Assembly (NCBI GenBank): GCA_002713145.1
Contig: PAVS01000013.1
Span: 104,694 to 168,693, forward strand
Direction: 5' to 3'
Length of the DNA: 64,000 nucleotides
Source of the DNA: Halobacteriovoraceae bacterium
GTDB taxonomy: Bacteria; Bdellovibrionota; Bacteriovoracia; Bacteriovoracales; Bacteriovoracaceae
Shown here one piece after another: positions 8,941 through 18,175 of the stretch (the stretch's first letter is position 1; the number at the start of each line of letters is the position of its first letter). A program made the translations under genes and the position numbers. The notes beneath the pieces are model-generated. The model did not search any database. It saw only the letters and a program-made list of their open reading frames with translations, and was not told the origin of the DNA.

Positions 8941-9807
8941 TTAAATAAGCTTAGTATTATGAAACTTCATATAAAGATCAAGATGGAGTTGTAGTTTTTC
9001 TATAGATTGAGTGACACACCAGCTTTTTCTGACGAGTCGAGAGATATTGTCTCTAAGCATGGCACAAGTATGGTTGAGAGCAAAAAGTGGATCTCTTCTT
9101 AGCTTTTTAAGCTCTCCTTGTCCGGCTATACAGCCACGACCTCCCTTATGCCTAATATAGGTAGCATTAGGAAAGAAAGCTTGTACAAACTCGGGATAGA
9201 ACTTGTGTTCATCTGAACGGATCAAAGCGTCTTTTGCTATAACATTTTCAATAGTTTGAAACATTTGCTTCAATCCCAACTTGTGCTCACTTTTACGATA
9301 TCCATATTTTGCTCGTGATTTTTTTGCCAAAAGACCGAAAGCCGGTATCTGAGTTGCGACTAGGGAGAGTATTCTTCGAGTATCTGCATCAACAGCAACG
9401 CTAATAGTGACGGGTAACATTTTCGTACGCTCTTTGGTTATCAAATCATCAAACTGTAAATGCTCAACGGGATTATTTCTGAGTTTTTGAAGGTATTTTA
9501 AATTGAACTTTCTCGCCTGAAGGCCTAAAAACTCTACTTTTCTGGCCACCGTTTTCTTATCGACGTTTAAATTTAAAGCGATTCTTCGCATTGATACTTT
9601 GGAGCAATACATCGACTCAATGAGATGATTTATCGTTCTTTTTTTTTGACGGTAGCATGGAGAGAGCCTTGCTGTTGAAGTCCGCCTGCCACAAACTTTG
9701 CAACGATAACGTTGAATATATTTGGAATCGCTTTTTCGAAAATAAAAGCCGTCTTTTTGGAAAAACTTATTATTTTGACAGGAAATTTCTGAGCAAGTGA
9801 GTTTCAT
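8941..9807 (-). CDS. IS1-like transposase
   Basis: 288 aa from the ATG at 9807; the frame stays open upstream to a TTG at 9879. The N-terminus has a Cys-rich zinc-binding segment (C5, C10 and the RYRCKVCGRR pair), as in InsA-type proteins. A helix-turn-helix follows (RRIALNLNVDKKTVARK, about 75-92). The catalytic region has EHLQFDDL and IRSDEHKFYP as candidate acidic residues, and the tail LRDNISRLVRKSW resembles the end of IS1 InsB. At the place where IS1 carries its catalytic Glu before that tail I read LNHTCAM, with Asn instead. The ribosome binding site is poor. It is the only gene between two inverted repeats. Confidence 0.7.
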   Translation of the reverse strand: MKLTCSEISCQNNKFFQKDGFYFRKSDSKYIQRYRCKVCGRRTSTARLSPCYRQKKRTINHLIESMYCSKVSMRRIALNLNVDKKTVARKVEFLGLQARKFNLKYLQKLRNNPVEHLQFDDLITKERTKMLPVTISVAVDADTRRILSLVATQIPAFGLLAKKSRAKYGYRKSEHKLGLKQMFQTIENVIAKDALIRSDEHKFYPEFVQAFFPNATYIRHKGGRGCIAGQGELKKLRRDPLFALNHTCAMLRDNISRLVRKSWCVTQSIEKLQLHLDLYMKFHNTKLI

Positions 9808-9927
9808 ATGAAATTTATTGCAACTATTGTTAAAGTTATAAAAATATAAGCTATTGAAATTAAAAAAGTAAAAACTCAAGTTTAAGTAAAATATTCTTTA
9901 AATGTCAGATAAAGAGGAAGCCAAGTC

Positions 9928-9952
9928 TCACCAGACTAGTCAGTCGGTTTAA
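9928..9952 (-). repeat. Right inverted repeat of the IS-like element
   Basis: Read on the minus strand it is TTAAACCGACTGACTA followed by GTCTGGTGA, matching the left copy except at two positions. It contains the PAP2 stop codon TAG. Confidence 0.8.
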
Positions 9953-10580
9953 TCTTGATATGGGTTTTGGCCCTAAAGAACACATAAATTAAAGTCGAGA
10001 GCAGAAATCCCGCCAAGATGTCCAAAAAATAATGCTGTTTCGTGGTTAGGGTGGAAATAGCAATAAGTGTAGAGCTCGCAATCGCGATGATAAATTTCTT
10101 TCTACTCTCTGTAAGCAGTCCATAAGCAAATAAGTAGCATAACCCCACATGTAGGCTAGGAAGGCAATTGCTGGGATTATCTAGCTTGCGCATGCCTCTG
10201 AATAAGAGAGTTGTGATGTCATTATCCAAAGGCAGGGGGAAGAAGCTTCTGGGATAAGTGATGGGGAAGAGAACAAAGATTAAACACGAGATGACAGTGA
10301 GGATGATAAACCCATAAAGAGTTTTATTCATTTGCACTTCATCTTGATAGTTATAAAGCGCCCATATTAAATAGAGGGGATAAAAGACGATATAGATCCA
10401 AATCGTCCAAGGCAAAAAAGGGATAGCAGATTCCCAAGAACTCAAAGGCAGCATTCCCGCGGATTTAATGCTTAAAGCTCCACTGCCACTATAGAGGATG
10501 AGAAAAACCATCGTGAGCAATGGAATATAGATATTCTTATTTTTATGGGTTACAAGTCCCTGTAATTGCATAACTGTCAT
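9936..10580 (-). CDS. PAP2-superfamily membrane phosphatase or phosphotransferase
   Basis: 214 aa with about six transmembrane helices. The conserved block CLPSLHVG and the later TKQHYFLDILAG carry the His and Asp expected of the PAP2/inositolphosphotransferase fold. Such proteins act on lipid phosphates or transfer polar headgroups in the membrane. The last five residues (IKPTD) and the stop are encoded inside the right inverted repeat of the IS-like element, so the native 3' end may have been replaced. The gene is convergent with the 7003 acyltransferase gene, with the element between them. Confidence 0.8.
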   Translation of the reverse strand: MTVMQLQGLVTHKNKNIYIPLLTMVFLILYSGSGALSIKSAGMLPLSSWESAIPFLPWTIWIYIVFYPLYLIWALYNYQDEVQMNKTLYGFIILTVISCLIFVLFPITYPRSFFPLPLDNDITTLLFRGMRKLDNPSNCLPSLHVGLCYLFAYGLLTESRKKFIIAIASSTLIAISTLTTKQHYFLDILAGFLLSTLIYVFFRAKTHIKIKPTD

Positions 10581-10709
10581 AATTTTTTACACTTTTTTCG
10601 GTTCACTAAAAATTTTACGTTTGAAATTGAAACTTGTCACGCTTCTTGCATACTAGAATATATAGCTCCGAAATGGATTTTGGTTAAAACAAGCAGCTAA
10701 AGGGAAGAT

Positions 10710-11867
10710 ATGAAATATTATGCTCTCTGCTTAACGCTGGTTTTTACCTTAAGTGGGTTAAGAAAAGCACAAGCAGAAAACGCGCAACAGCTTAATTATT
10801 CTGAAGCAAATCCGCAAATGAAGGATGGAGGATTGCTGCGTTCGTTGATTCAAGCGAGTAAAAAAGATGAGAAAAAATACTCTGAAGCACTTCAATCGGT
10901 AGCAACGGATAGTGCCAAAATACCCCCAAGTCATGCCTTTGATGATGGGGCCATTGTGACCAAAAAGAAAGCGGTTGTAAAAAAAGTAGTCACTAGGCCA
11001 GTTAGAAAAAAAGTGATAGCGAAGAAAAGAAAATCTCCAAGAAGACTTAATAAGACAGAAGATAAAATCTCAACTTCTCAGGCAGCAGTAACCAAATCTG
11101 TCGTCAAAATCGTGGAAAAACCAAATACTCTCAGTGAGACTAAGTTTGGAGGGGCCCTAAGAATTGATACAGAAACAGACACGAACGATATTGATAACGA
11201 TGATAAAACCTTTGGAACTATTTTCAATCTTTCTTTAAGGTATCAATTAAATGAGACCTACACCACTGGGGCGATCATTATCGGAGAAAAAGATCTCTCT
11301 AAAAGTTATGAGCAGAAATTCTCTGGTCTAGATTCACGAGTGTTTATTTCAAGGGTTCCTTGGGAGCTTACAGATAATCTCTCACTCGCGCCTTCTTTAA
11401 GATTGATTTATCCAACGAGTAACGCAAGTAAGGTTAGAGATGAAATGATCACAGGAATTGAGTATGATTCCAGGTTTTCCTATGCAGCGACGGACAAACT
11501 TTCTTTTTCTTATCTACCTAGGCTTCGAAGAGACTTTCATAAGTTTGAAACCAATAGAGAAAATAAAATGAATAGTGAATATAGAGTCCTGCAATTTTTG
11601 ACAGGAAGCTACAATATATTAGAACAACTGAGTTTTTCCTCTACCTTACTTTTTTCAAAGAGATGGTCATACACGGGAAGACAGCAAAGTGATTCTTATT
11701 TAACAATATTAAATTTAAGTTATGTTATTAACTCCAGGTTTTCAGTAGGTGCTTACACGCTTACAGGTGGTCGCTATGAAAATAGAGAGCGCGGTCCCGA
11801 TCAAACAGTTGAATTGTATGATCCAGAGGGAACAACTTGGGGTTTAAGCACACGGTTTGCATTTTAA
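10710..11867 (+). CDS. Outer membrane beta-barrel protein with lysine-rich linker
   Basis: 385 aa. There is a signal peptide of about 22 residues (cleavage near KAQAEN). A strongly basic low-complexity stretch follows at about 85-120 (KKKAVVKKVV, KKVIAKKRKSPRR). The second half has alternating amphipathic strands and ends in a C-terminal Phe (LSTRFAF), the hallmark of outer-membrane barrels. It lies 18 nt upstream of the metzincin lipoprotein gene, which has GAGGAG ahead of its ATG, so the two probably form an operon. The basic linker might bind peptidoglycan, LPS or a partner protein; this is inference. No named family recognised. Confidence 0.7.
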   Translation: MKYYALCLTLVFTLSGLRKAQAENAQQLNYSEANPQMKDGGLLRSLIQASKKDEKKYSEALQSVATDSAKIPPSHAFDDGAIVTKKKAVVKKVVTRPVRKKVIAKKRKSPRRLNKTEDKISTSQAAVTKSVVKIVEKPNTLSETKFGGALRIDTETDTNDIDNDDKTFGTIFNLSLRYQLNETYTTGAIIIGEKDLSKSYEQKFSGLDSRVFISRVPWELTDNLSLAPSLRLIYPTSNASKVRDEMITGIEYDSRFSYAATDKLSFSYLPRLRRDFHKFETNRENKMNSEYRVLQFLTGSYNILEQLSFSSTLLFSKRWSYTGRQQSDSYLTILNLSYVINSRFSVGAYTLTGGRYENRERGPDQTVELYDPEGTTWGLSTRFAF

Positions 11868-11885
11868 AAATATTGAGGAGGATAT

Positions 11886-14800
11886 ATGAATACTAAAATT
11901 TTATCTCTAACAGTTATGACAGTTCTTGTCTTTAGCTGTGCCAAAGAGAAAAAGTATGATGAGGTCTACAAAGCACCTGAGCAGGAGAGTCGATCTAGGT
12001 TTAAGACCACTCGAACTGTAACAGATAAAAATGGTGTTACCAGAGAAGAGCCCATCAAATACATGTATGTTCCTATGACTTTAGGGAGTCCTCGTGAAGT
12101 AAAAGGGGCGAGACCTTTTTATCAAGGAGATGAGAAAGTAGTCAGACTGGAGTGGAGTAGTGAAGGTCTCAACGTTCTTGAGATTGAGAAAGATGAGCGC
12201 TTTACAGAGAACTCTCACAACGAAACCCCAGTTTTAACCATTCCTGGTGAATATAGTGAATATCGTTGTAAAGAAGATGAGTTTGGTGACTGTACGAATG
12301 CTGAAGAAGAAAATACTGAAGTCGAGTGGCATGATAAAGATTATTTCACTCCTGATTATGCAGGTCTTAAAGTTAAAGAGCTAAACTTTCTTGATGTCAT
12401 TGGAGTAAGTAACCCAGAGTGTTTATCAATTACTGATACTAAACTAAAAGATTATGAAATCTCTGATGGAGTTATCAATATAGAGCTTGAAAAAACATTT
12501 AAAGTTAATAACTCTTGGAGATGCTATAGGTTAAACTATTACCAAGATAAATTCTCATTTAATAGTTTTAAAGTAAGCTATTTTTATTCAATGGTAGAGT
12601 TAGATAAGTTGGCCAGTCCTGATTATGAGCCTATTGATTATCCAATCAAAGACCAAGATGTCTTTGGTTTCTTTAAAACGAAAAACTCAAAACTTACTGA
12701 TGATATGGATCATGCCAGAACGGATGATACTTATTTAGTCAATAGATTCAATCCCAATCAACCCAATGGTGAGCTAGTTTACTACTTATCTAAGGAATTT
12801 AATAAACCTAAAAATAGTCTGTTTAAAAGAGCGACTTTTGATGGAGTTAGAATCTTTAATAAAGGTCTTGCTGCTGCAGATGTTCCTTTTAAAATTGTTC
12901 TGAAAGAACAGGGACCTAATGACAATATAAGCGCCGGTGATCTTCGTTATAATCAAATTGTTCTTATCGATGATCCTCTAGCCAGTGGACTTCTTGGATA
13001 TGGCCCTTCTGTTAAAAACCCTTATACCGGAGAAATTCTTAAGGCCCATACAAATATGTATGGAGGTGTTTTAACTAAAATTGTAAGACATACCTATGAA
13101 GCGGCAGTGGATATTTCTGAAGAAAGAAGCCAGAAGAAAGGTAAATCTATAACTGGAGAGATCAAAGTTGACCCTAAGATTTTTGAAGGTCTTCCGCAGA
13201 AGCTCATCAGCGATATGCTACCTGCTGAGATGACTCATGTTGATGCTGAGGAGAGTTCTAATGCAGCCAATGTGGCAGAGGCAAAAATAGAAGTGGCCAA
13301 GGATGTATCGAGAGATGAAGCTGAAGCTCGTGAGTATAGACGTGAGCTTGAACGAGCGATAGACATTCCTCACAGCCGATTAGAAAAGATGATGGAGCAA
13401 AACCTCTTGCGCAAAAGAGATTTTATTAAAGAGTACGGTCAGCTCCTTGATGGCGATCATGAAGGTCTTGATGTTCTAGAAGTAGAAGAATTTAAAAGAG
13501 AAAAAGAGCAAGGACAAATTCATCTAGCACATAAGCATCAACCAGAGTTTTTTCCCATTGCTAATACGGTTAAAATTATTCACCCTGAACTTTTAGAAGT
13601 AGATGGTATTTTTAAAGAAGATGGTAAAACTCTTAAAAGATGGGATGAACTCACCTCTAATCAAAAAGATGAGGTTAGAGATATTATTCTTTATCATTCT
13701 TATATTGGTACTTTCATCCATGAGTTAGGACATAATATGGGGCTGAGACATAATTTCATCGCTTCATTTGATAAGGATAACTACTATACAGAAGAAGAAG
13801 CTAAGGCGATGGGACTTGCGTCTCCACCAGCTTATACCTCAATGATGGACTATGCTTACTCTGATTTTAACCAACTTCCAGTGCTGGGAAAGTATGATGT
13901 CGCAGCACTTAGATTTGCTTATAAAAGAGAAATTGAACTCAATACCGGTGAGTTTGTAAAAACTTATAGAGTTGAAAAAGATGCTCTTGGTAAATCACGA
14001 AAGGTGAGTCTCTCTGTCTATGACATGCAAAAAGAGCGTCAAAGCGCAGTAGAATCTGAACTTGAGCGTGCGAGTGAGCTTAGACAAGAGGCGAGAGCTG
14101 AGTATATTCAGAAAAAACAGGAAAATCCTAACCTTACAGCAGATATGTTTATGGCCAATTCCTCTAAAATTCAAGAGGCCAAGGCTATCGAAGATGCCGC
14201 TGAGAAAAACCAACTCAAAGACTATATGTTTTGTACTGATGAAAACGCAGGACTAAGTACTCGTTGTAATAGACATGATGAAGGTTCGAGCTTAGTTGAG
14301 ATCGTTAAACATAAAATCCAACGCTACGAGCAGTATTATAGATATAGAAACCTAAGAAACGGTAGATTAGACTTTAATGCTTATGATATTGTGGGTTATT
14401 ATTTTGCTCGAAATAATGAGTTTGGCTTTATCCGTGATGTTCTAGAAGACTATGAAACATTTGCAGGCTTTTTTAATCCAAGTTTGATGGAGCAAGGGTG
14501 TAATGAAGCGACACTTGATATTCTAAAAATCTTAGGTTCAAAGAACTGTGAGATGATTGAAGATAGAAGAAAAGCTGTCGAAATTGCATCAGACTTTTTG
14601 GTGGGTGTTATTAAAACTCCGGATCATCAATGTGCTCTGGCAACCACTGATAAGCCAAATGTTGTGCGTAAGTTAGCTCCATTAAAATCACTTTATGATA
14701 TGGTTAAGTACGACTTAGACTACGTACCTATGTCTTGTTTTGATGAAGGACTTAAAGAAGCTTTAGTGAGTCAAGGGGAGCGTGATGAAGTCAAATCACC

Positions 14801-15851
14801 TTATATTGTTGTAGGTGAGAACGGAAAATTTCTCAATGGTTTCAAAGATACTGACCCTAACTTTAAATACGTCACTGATAGAGCAGTACAAGGAGTGTGG
14901 GTGGATAAAATGGTAGCCTTTAAGCAACTCTTTAAGCGTCGCTGGGGTAATCGTTCTACAGATAGAAACCATATGGCCTTAGTTGACATTGGTTTTGTTC
15001 AAGAAAAAGTTTATAACTTGATCGGTCATTTAATGATGGGTGTTCCACTTGCTGATCCTAATGCTTTTCAAACCAATGAAGGAAACACATTTCAAATTCC
15101 TTACGTATTAGGTAGAGGTGAGATGGTTGACCAAGTTGAAGATGCTTTTTGGTGGTTTAAAGATCGACTTGGACTTACTAGAAATGGTAATACGAGACTG
15201 ACAGAATTGTTAAACAAACAAGTCTTAAAACTTGGTTTTAACTTTAACCATGAAGTCCGTGAAAAAGCTGTGGATCAACTCCAATTAATTTCTGTAAAAG
15301 CTGAGTCAGGGTATATTGCAGAAAATGATAGAAATCCAAAGTATCAATACTTAGATAGTGATGATTATACTTATGTGGCCAAGCCGGAGAACGCTCTTGC
15401 CTATAATATGATCAGCACGATCCATAACACTATCACTATGGCACAAATGGAAGATAATGAATTGATTGCAGCTGTCTTTAAAAGAAGAACTGATCCTGAA
15501 GTGCCAGAAGGTTTAACTCCAGAACAAGCGGCTTTCTTTAAAACTCCAGCGAACTTGCATTCAGTGATGTTAAATAACCCTAACTTCTCTGAAGCGGTGT
15601 TTGTCAAAACGTTTGGACCAGAAATTGGACCACTTGCTTATAAACTATATAAGCAAGGACCGGAAGCTATGTTACCGATTGCACAACTTAAAGAAGAGAT
15701 TATGACTAAACCGAAAAATCCTCTTAATGAAAATGAGCGCAAACTCTATGAGATGCCTGTTGGTCAATTAGGTGACTTTGTTGATGGTAAGCTTAATGAG
15801 GAACTACTTAATTATTATGCAGAACAATTAGAGCTTTTAGTCTTTCTATAA
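11886..15851 (+). CDS. Large lipoprotein zinc metalloprotease (metzincin-like)
   Basis: 1321 aa. The N-terminal signal peptide ends in the lipobox VFSC, with Cys at about residue 18, so the protein should be lipid-anchored. The extended zinc-binding motif HELGHNMGLRH (HExxHxxGxxH) is near residues 611-621. It is followed by a Met-turn candidate SMMDYAYSD near 651. Both are metzincin hallmarks, and the architecture resembles the large DUF4953/DUF5117-type proteases. A Glu/Arg/Lys-rich helical insertion lies at about 440-560. Five or more Cys in the 780-950 region suggest disulfides. It is probably co-expressed with the barrel protein upstream. Substrate unknown. Confidence 0.88.
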   Translation: MNTKILSLTVMTVLVFSCAKEKKYDEVYKAPEQESRSRFKTTRTVTDKNGVTREEPIKYMYVPMTLGSPREVKGARPFYQGDEKVVRLEWSSEGLNVLEIEKDERFTENSHNETPVLTIPGEYSEYRCKEDEFGDCTNAEEENTEVEWHDKDYFTPDYAGLKVKELNFLDVIGVSNPECLSITDTKLKDYEISDGVINIELEKTFKVNNSWRCYRLNYYQDKFSFNSFKVSYFYSMVELDKLASPDYEPIDYPIKDQDVFGFFKTKNSKLTDDMDHARTDDTYLVNRFNPNQPNGELVYYLSKEFNKPKNSLFKRATFDGVRIFNKGLAAADVPFKIVLKEQGPNDNISAGDLRYNQIVLIDDPLASGLLGYGPSVKNPYTGEILKAHTNMYGGVLTKIVRHTYEAAVDISEERSQKKGKSITGEIKVDPKIFEGLPQKLISDMLPAEMTHVDAEESSNAANVAEAKIEVAKDVSRDEAEAREYRRELERAIDIPHSRLEKMMEQNLLRKRDFIKEYGQLLDGDHEGLDVLEVEEFKREKEQGQIHLAHKHQPEFFPIANTVKIIHPELLEVDGIFKEDGKTLKRWDELTSNQKDEVRDIILYHSYIGTFIHELGHNMGLRHNFIASFDKDNYYTEEEAKAMGLASPPAYTSMMDYAYSDFNQLPVLGKYDVAALRFAYKREIELNTGEFVKTYRVEKDALGKSRKVSLSVYDMQKERQSAVESELERASELRQEARAEYIQKKQENPNLTADMFMANSSKIQEAKAIEDAAEKNQLKDYMFCTDENAGLSTRCNRHDEGSSLVEIVKHKIQRYEQYYRYRNLRNGRLDFNAYDIVGYYFARNNEFGFIRDVLEDYETFAGFFNPSLMEQGCNEATLDILKILGSKNCEMIEDRRKAVEIASDFLVGVIKTPDHQCALATTDKPNVVRKLAPLKSLYDMVKYDLDYVPMSCFDEGLKEALVSQGERDEVKSPYIVVGENGKFLNGFKDTDPNFKYVTDRAVQGVWVDKMVAFKQLFKRRWGNRSTDRNHMALVDIGFVQEKVYNLIGHLMMGVPLADPNAFQTNEGNTFQIPYVLGRGEMVDQVEDAFWWFKDRLGLTRNGNTRLTELLNKQVLKLGFNFNHEVREKAVDQLQLISVKAESGYIAENDRNPKYQYLDSDDYTYVAKPENALAYNMISTIHNTITMAQMEDNELIAAVFKRRTDPEVPEGLTPEQAAFFKTPANLHSVMLNNPNFSEAVFVKTFGPEIGPLAYKLYKQGPEAMLPIAQLKEEIMTKPKNPLNENERKLYEMPVGQLGDFVDGKLNEELLNYYAEQLELLVFL

Positions 15852-15861
15852 GATAACTCTC

Positions 15862-15893
15862 AAGCTAGGGGTCACAAAGACCTCTAGCTTTTT
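15862..15893. terminator. Bidirectional terminator between the metalloprotease and nadD-like genes
   Basis: A 12-bp stem AAGCTAGGGGTC/GACCTCTAGCTT with one wobble pair and a 5-nt loop is followed by TTTTT on the plus strand. The convergent nadD-like gene ends inside the 3' arm. Confidence 0.88.
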
Positions 15894-16450
15894 CTTAACT
15901 CAGTAGAACTGAGATGTTCAAAATTATGATGTCCTAAAAATTTAATCTCGAGCTTATTTTCAGCAGGGTAGAGCTGTTGGGCATCTTCGGAATGGTGCTG
16001 ATCATTTTCTAGTCTTGAAGCCACATACAAGCAATCTAAGTCTTTCAGAAGCTTCTCGATATTGATCCATTTGGGCATGGCCATAAAGGTGTCATAGCCC
16101 ACGAGAAAGGATATTTTAGTCATAGGTAGGTGAAGCTTAAGTTCGTTGATCCAAACATTTGTAGGATTTTTTTCTTCTCGAATAAAAAAGCCATCGTAGA
16201 TAAAGATATTTCTATTGAGAAACTGGATTTGCTTTACAATCTGAGCAGGGCTTGTGAGCTTTTCATGGGTCTTAGTGAGTTTTTTAAAGGGGTTGTGATC
16301 CGGAACAATGACGATGGGAAGATCAGCTGGTAATAACCTGATGCAACTGGTGTGCCCTTCATGCCAGGGATTAAAACTGCCTCCAAAAAAAACTATTTCC
16401 TGGGCCTTGGCCAGTTCATCATATTGAAGTATGTAGTCACTTATTTTCAT
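15884..16450 (-). CDS. nadD: Nicotinate-nucleotide adenylyltransferase-like protein
   Basis: 188 aa. NadD makes deamido-NAD from nicotinate mononucleotide and ATP. The nucleotidyltransferase signature is VFFGGSFNPWHEGH at about residues 20-33. The second ATP-binding motif is SSTELR at the extreme C-terminus, only two residues from the stop. Typical NadD proteins continue for another 20-30 residues after that motif, so this copy is short. Its end coincides with the terminator hairpin. It overlaps sfsA by 4 nt (ATGA) and is translationally coupled to it. It could also be a related nucleotidyltransferase. Confidence 0.75.
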   Translation of the reverse strand: MKISDYILQYDELAKAQEIVFFGGSFNPWHEGHTSCIRLLPADLPIVIVPDHNPFKKLTKTHEKLTSPAQIVKQIQFLNRNIFIYDGFFIREEKNPTNVWINELKLHLPMTKISFLVGYDTFMAMPKWINIEKLLKDLDCLYVASRLENDQHHSEDAQQLYPAENKLEIKFLGHHNFEHLSSTELRKS

Positions 16451-17142
16451 AATTCTATCGGTAGGGGTCTGTGAAGAACTATTTCTTCAGGGGATAATTT
16501 ACATTGATAGGCCAGCACTTGAACACCTTGTTTTGAAGCTTCTTTTAGCAGCTGAGAGTATTCTGAATCGATGTCTTCGGCCGGAGCAAATCGCTCAACA
16601 TCCTCTCGGTTAATAACGTAAAGCATAACAGCATTGTGTCCCTCTTGTTTCAATTTGATGAGATCCTTAAGATGCTTTTGTCCTCTGGTGGAAACAGCAT
16701 CGGGAAAGAGAGCATAGCCATCATGGCCTTTGAGAGTCACATTTTTCACTTCTATATAAATCTTTTTATCTTCAGTAGTAGTCAGCATAAAGTCTAATCT
16801 AGAGTCATGGACTTTGACCTCTGATTTTACTTCTTCATATGCTGGCAATTCTTTGATGGTGCGCTCTTCCAAGGCTTCAGCCACGATTTTATTGGTCAGG
16901 GAGGTGTTCACGCAAATGAGAGACTCCCCATTATCTGTTAGTTCAAGAGTGTATTTGAGCTTTCTTTTAGGGTTATCGGACTTTGAAATATAGACGTCCC
17001 AGTTCTCAGCCCAGCAAGTTGTCATACTGCCTGTATTAGGGACATGAGCACAAATTTCTTCCCCCTCAAAAACTAAATCACTAAGAAATCGTTTGTATCT
17101 TTTGAGTATTTTTGCTTTTTTAAGTGGAGCAGAGAATTTCAT
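16447..17142 (-). CDS. sfsA: SfsA-family protein (sugar fermentation stimulation homolog)
   Basis: 231 aa, normal for the family. Recognisable blocks are CAHVPNTGSM (about 32-41), a conserved Asp/Glu region LDFML with KKIYIEVKNVTL (about 118-140), and FPDAVSTRGQKHL. The D-E-VKNV core resembles the PD-(D/E)xK nuclease fold assigned to SfsA. The biochemical role is not established. It is the first gene of a two-gene minus-strand operon with the nadD-like gene. Confidence 0.9.
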   Translation of the reverse strand: MKFSAPLKKAKILKRYKRFLSDLVFEGEEICAHVPNTGSMTTCWAENWDVYISKSDNPKRKLKYTLELTDNGESLICVNTSLTNKIVAEALEERTIKELPAYEEVKSEVKVHDSRLDFMLTTTEDKKIYIEVKNVTLKGHDGYALFPDAVSTRGQKHLKDLIKLKQEGHNAVMLYVINREDVERFAPAEDIDSEYSQLLKEASKQGVQVLAYQCKLSPEEIVLHRPLPIEL

Positions 17143-17208
17143 ATTACCTTGTGTTTTAGTCGACTAATCTCAGTTTGTTTTATTTAGCTAATCATTTATA
17201 CTTAAGCT

Positions 17209-18141
17209 ATGAAAATCATTTTAATCGCTAGTTTGTTGTTAATCAACTTTTCTTCTGCTTTTGCTTCCAAGGGACTGGGAGTAAACTTCTATACTCGTTA
17301 TCTAAAATACGAACATAAACCTGCTAAAAGAATTAAGATTAGAACGAAAGGGGATATGCTTAATTATAGAGATAGGGTGTTTGATAGATTACGAGATAAG
17401 ATCTCACCACTTCTCGAGCACTTTAGTAAAATTAGCAAACACTCACAAACTCAGGGCTTTCCCATAGAAAACTTTAACCCTCATCTACCAGTCCACTTTA
17501 TTGACGAAAATAACTTAAAAAAACTCGCTGGACTGGTTTATCCTACTAATTTGGCTTTTCTTCTCAAGCGCGAGGGAGAAAAAGATATTGAGACCATCAC
17601 CTTTAGTTTAAAAAGTGTTCCTTCTCGAGAGCATATTCAAAATTTTATGACATCACTAGGACAGGTATTTGATCTAGGGCTTAGAGCGGAAAAACTCTCT
17701 AAGAAACTCTCAGCTGCTGAAAAAGAGATGTTACAAGTGATTAGAAAAAAAGAAATTCACTTTCAAAAAATTCATACCTATTTTGGTCTCCAGCTTAAAC
17801 ACACCGTTTTTGTTGAGGCGAATTATTTTAAAGAATTGAATAAAAGCTATGAAGATCTTTTTGTGAAACTTCAAAAAGATTTCAAGTTCTATTTCTACCA
17901 AAATAAAAAGATTGAATTGGCCATTAAGAATGAGCAAATGCAAAACTTAGAGAAGGTGATTGAAAAAAATAACTTCAAAGACCTAAAGCAGCCTTTTAAA
18001 CTTAACCCTAATGTTGAAGTTTTGAAATCAATAGAAAAATCTGAAGATGAGTATACGATGACTTATTTATTTGCCTTTGATAAAAATCAGTCATCTCTTA
18101 AAAATGAAATCAATTCTGTCATAAAAAAAGCCTCCCCGTAG
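17209..18141 (+). CDS. Exported protein of unknown function
   Basis: 310 aa, not recognised. A signal peptide covers about 19 residues (cleavage after AFA). The rest is Lys-rich and mostly helical, with a long coiled-coil-prone segment at about 150-260. No Cys and no catalytic motif stand out. It is divergent from sfsA (66 bp between starts). Its stop codon lies in the loop of a strong terminator, so it is monocistronic. Confidence 0.65.
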   Translation: MKIILIASLLLINFSSAFASKGLGVNFYTRYLKYEHKPAKRIKIRTKGDMLNYRDRVFDRLRDKISPLLEHFSKISKHSQTQGFPIENFNPHLPVHFIDENNLKKLAGLVYPTNLAFLLKREGEKDIETITFSLKSVPSREHIQNFMTSLGQVFDLGLRAEKLSKKLSAAEKEMLQVIRKKEIHFQKIHTYFGLQLKHTVFVEANYFKELNKSYEDLFVKLQKDFKFYFYQNKKIELAIKNEQMQNLEKVIEKNNFKDLKQPFKLNPNVEVLKSIEKSEDEYTMTYLFAFDKNQSSLKNEINSVIKKASP

Positions 18142-18154
18142 GGAGGCCTGTTTT
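18130..18154 (+). terminator. Rho-independent terminator
   Basis: A perfect 7-bp GC-rich stem GCCTCCC/GGGAGGC with a CGTA loop is followed by CTGTTTT. The stop codon of the 17209 gene is in the loop. Confidence 0.9.
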
Positions 18155-18175
18155 ACTTAGAATTATTGTCTTAAA

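Larger units (their letters stand above)
8874..9952. mobile_element. IS-like element bounded by 25-bp imperfect inverted repeats
   Basis: The 25-bp ends at 8874-8898 and 9928-9952 are inverted copies with 2 mismatches. The outer 16 bp (TTAAACCGACTGACTA) are identical, and the inner part ends in GGTGA. Between them lies a single transposase-like gene on the minus strand. No convincing target-site duplication flanks the ends. The left end contains the stop codon of the acyltransferase gene and the right end the last codons and stop of the PAP2 gene. The total length of 1079 bp is normal for a small IS. The exact boundaries are inferred. Confidence 0.6.

Noticed and set aside
9808..9879. Longer N-terminus for the transposase from a TTG at 9879
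   Set aside because: The extra 24 residues are low-complexity (Phe/Asn/Tyr-rich) and the ATG at 9807 begins the recognisable zinc-binding part.
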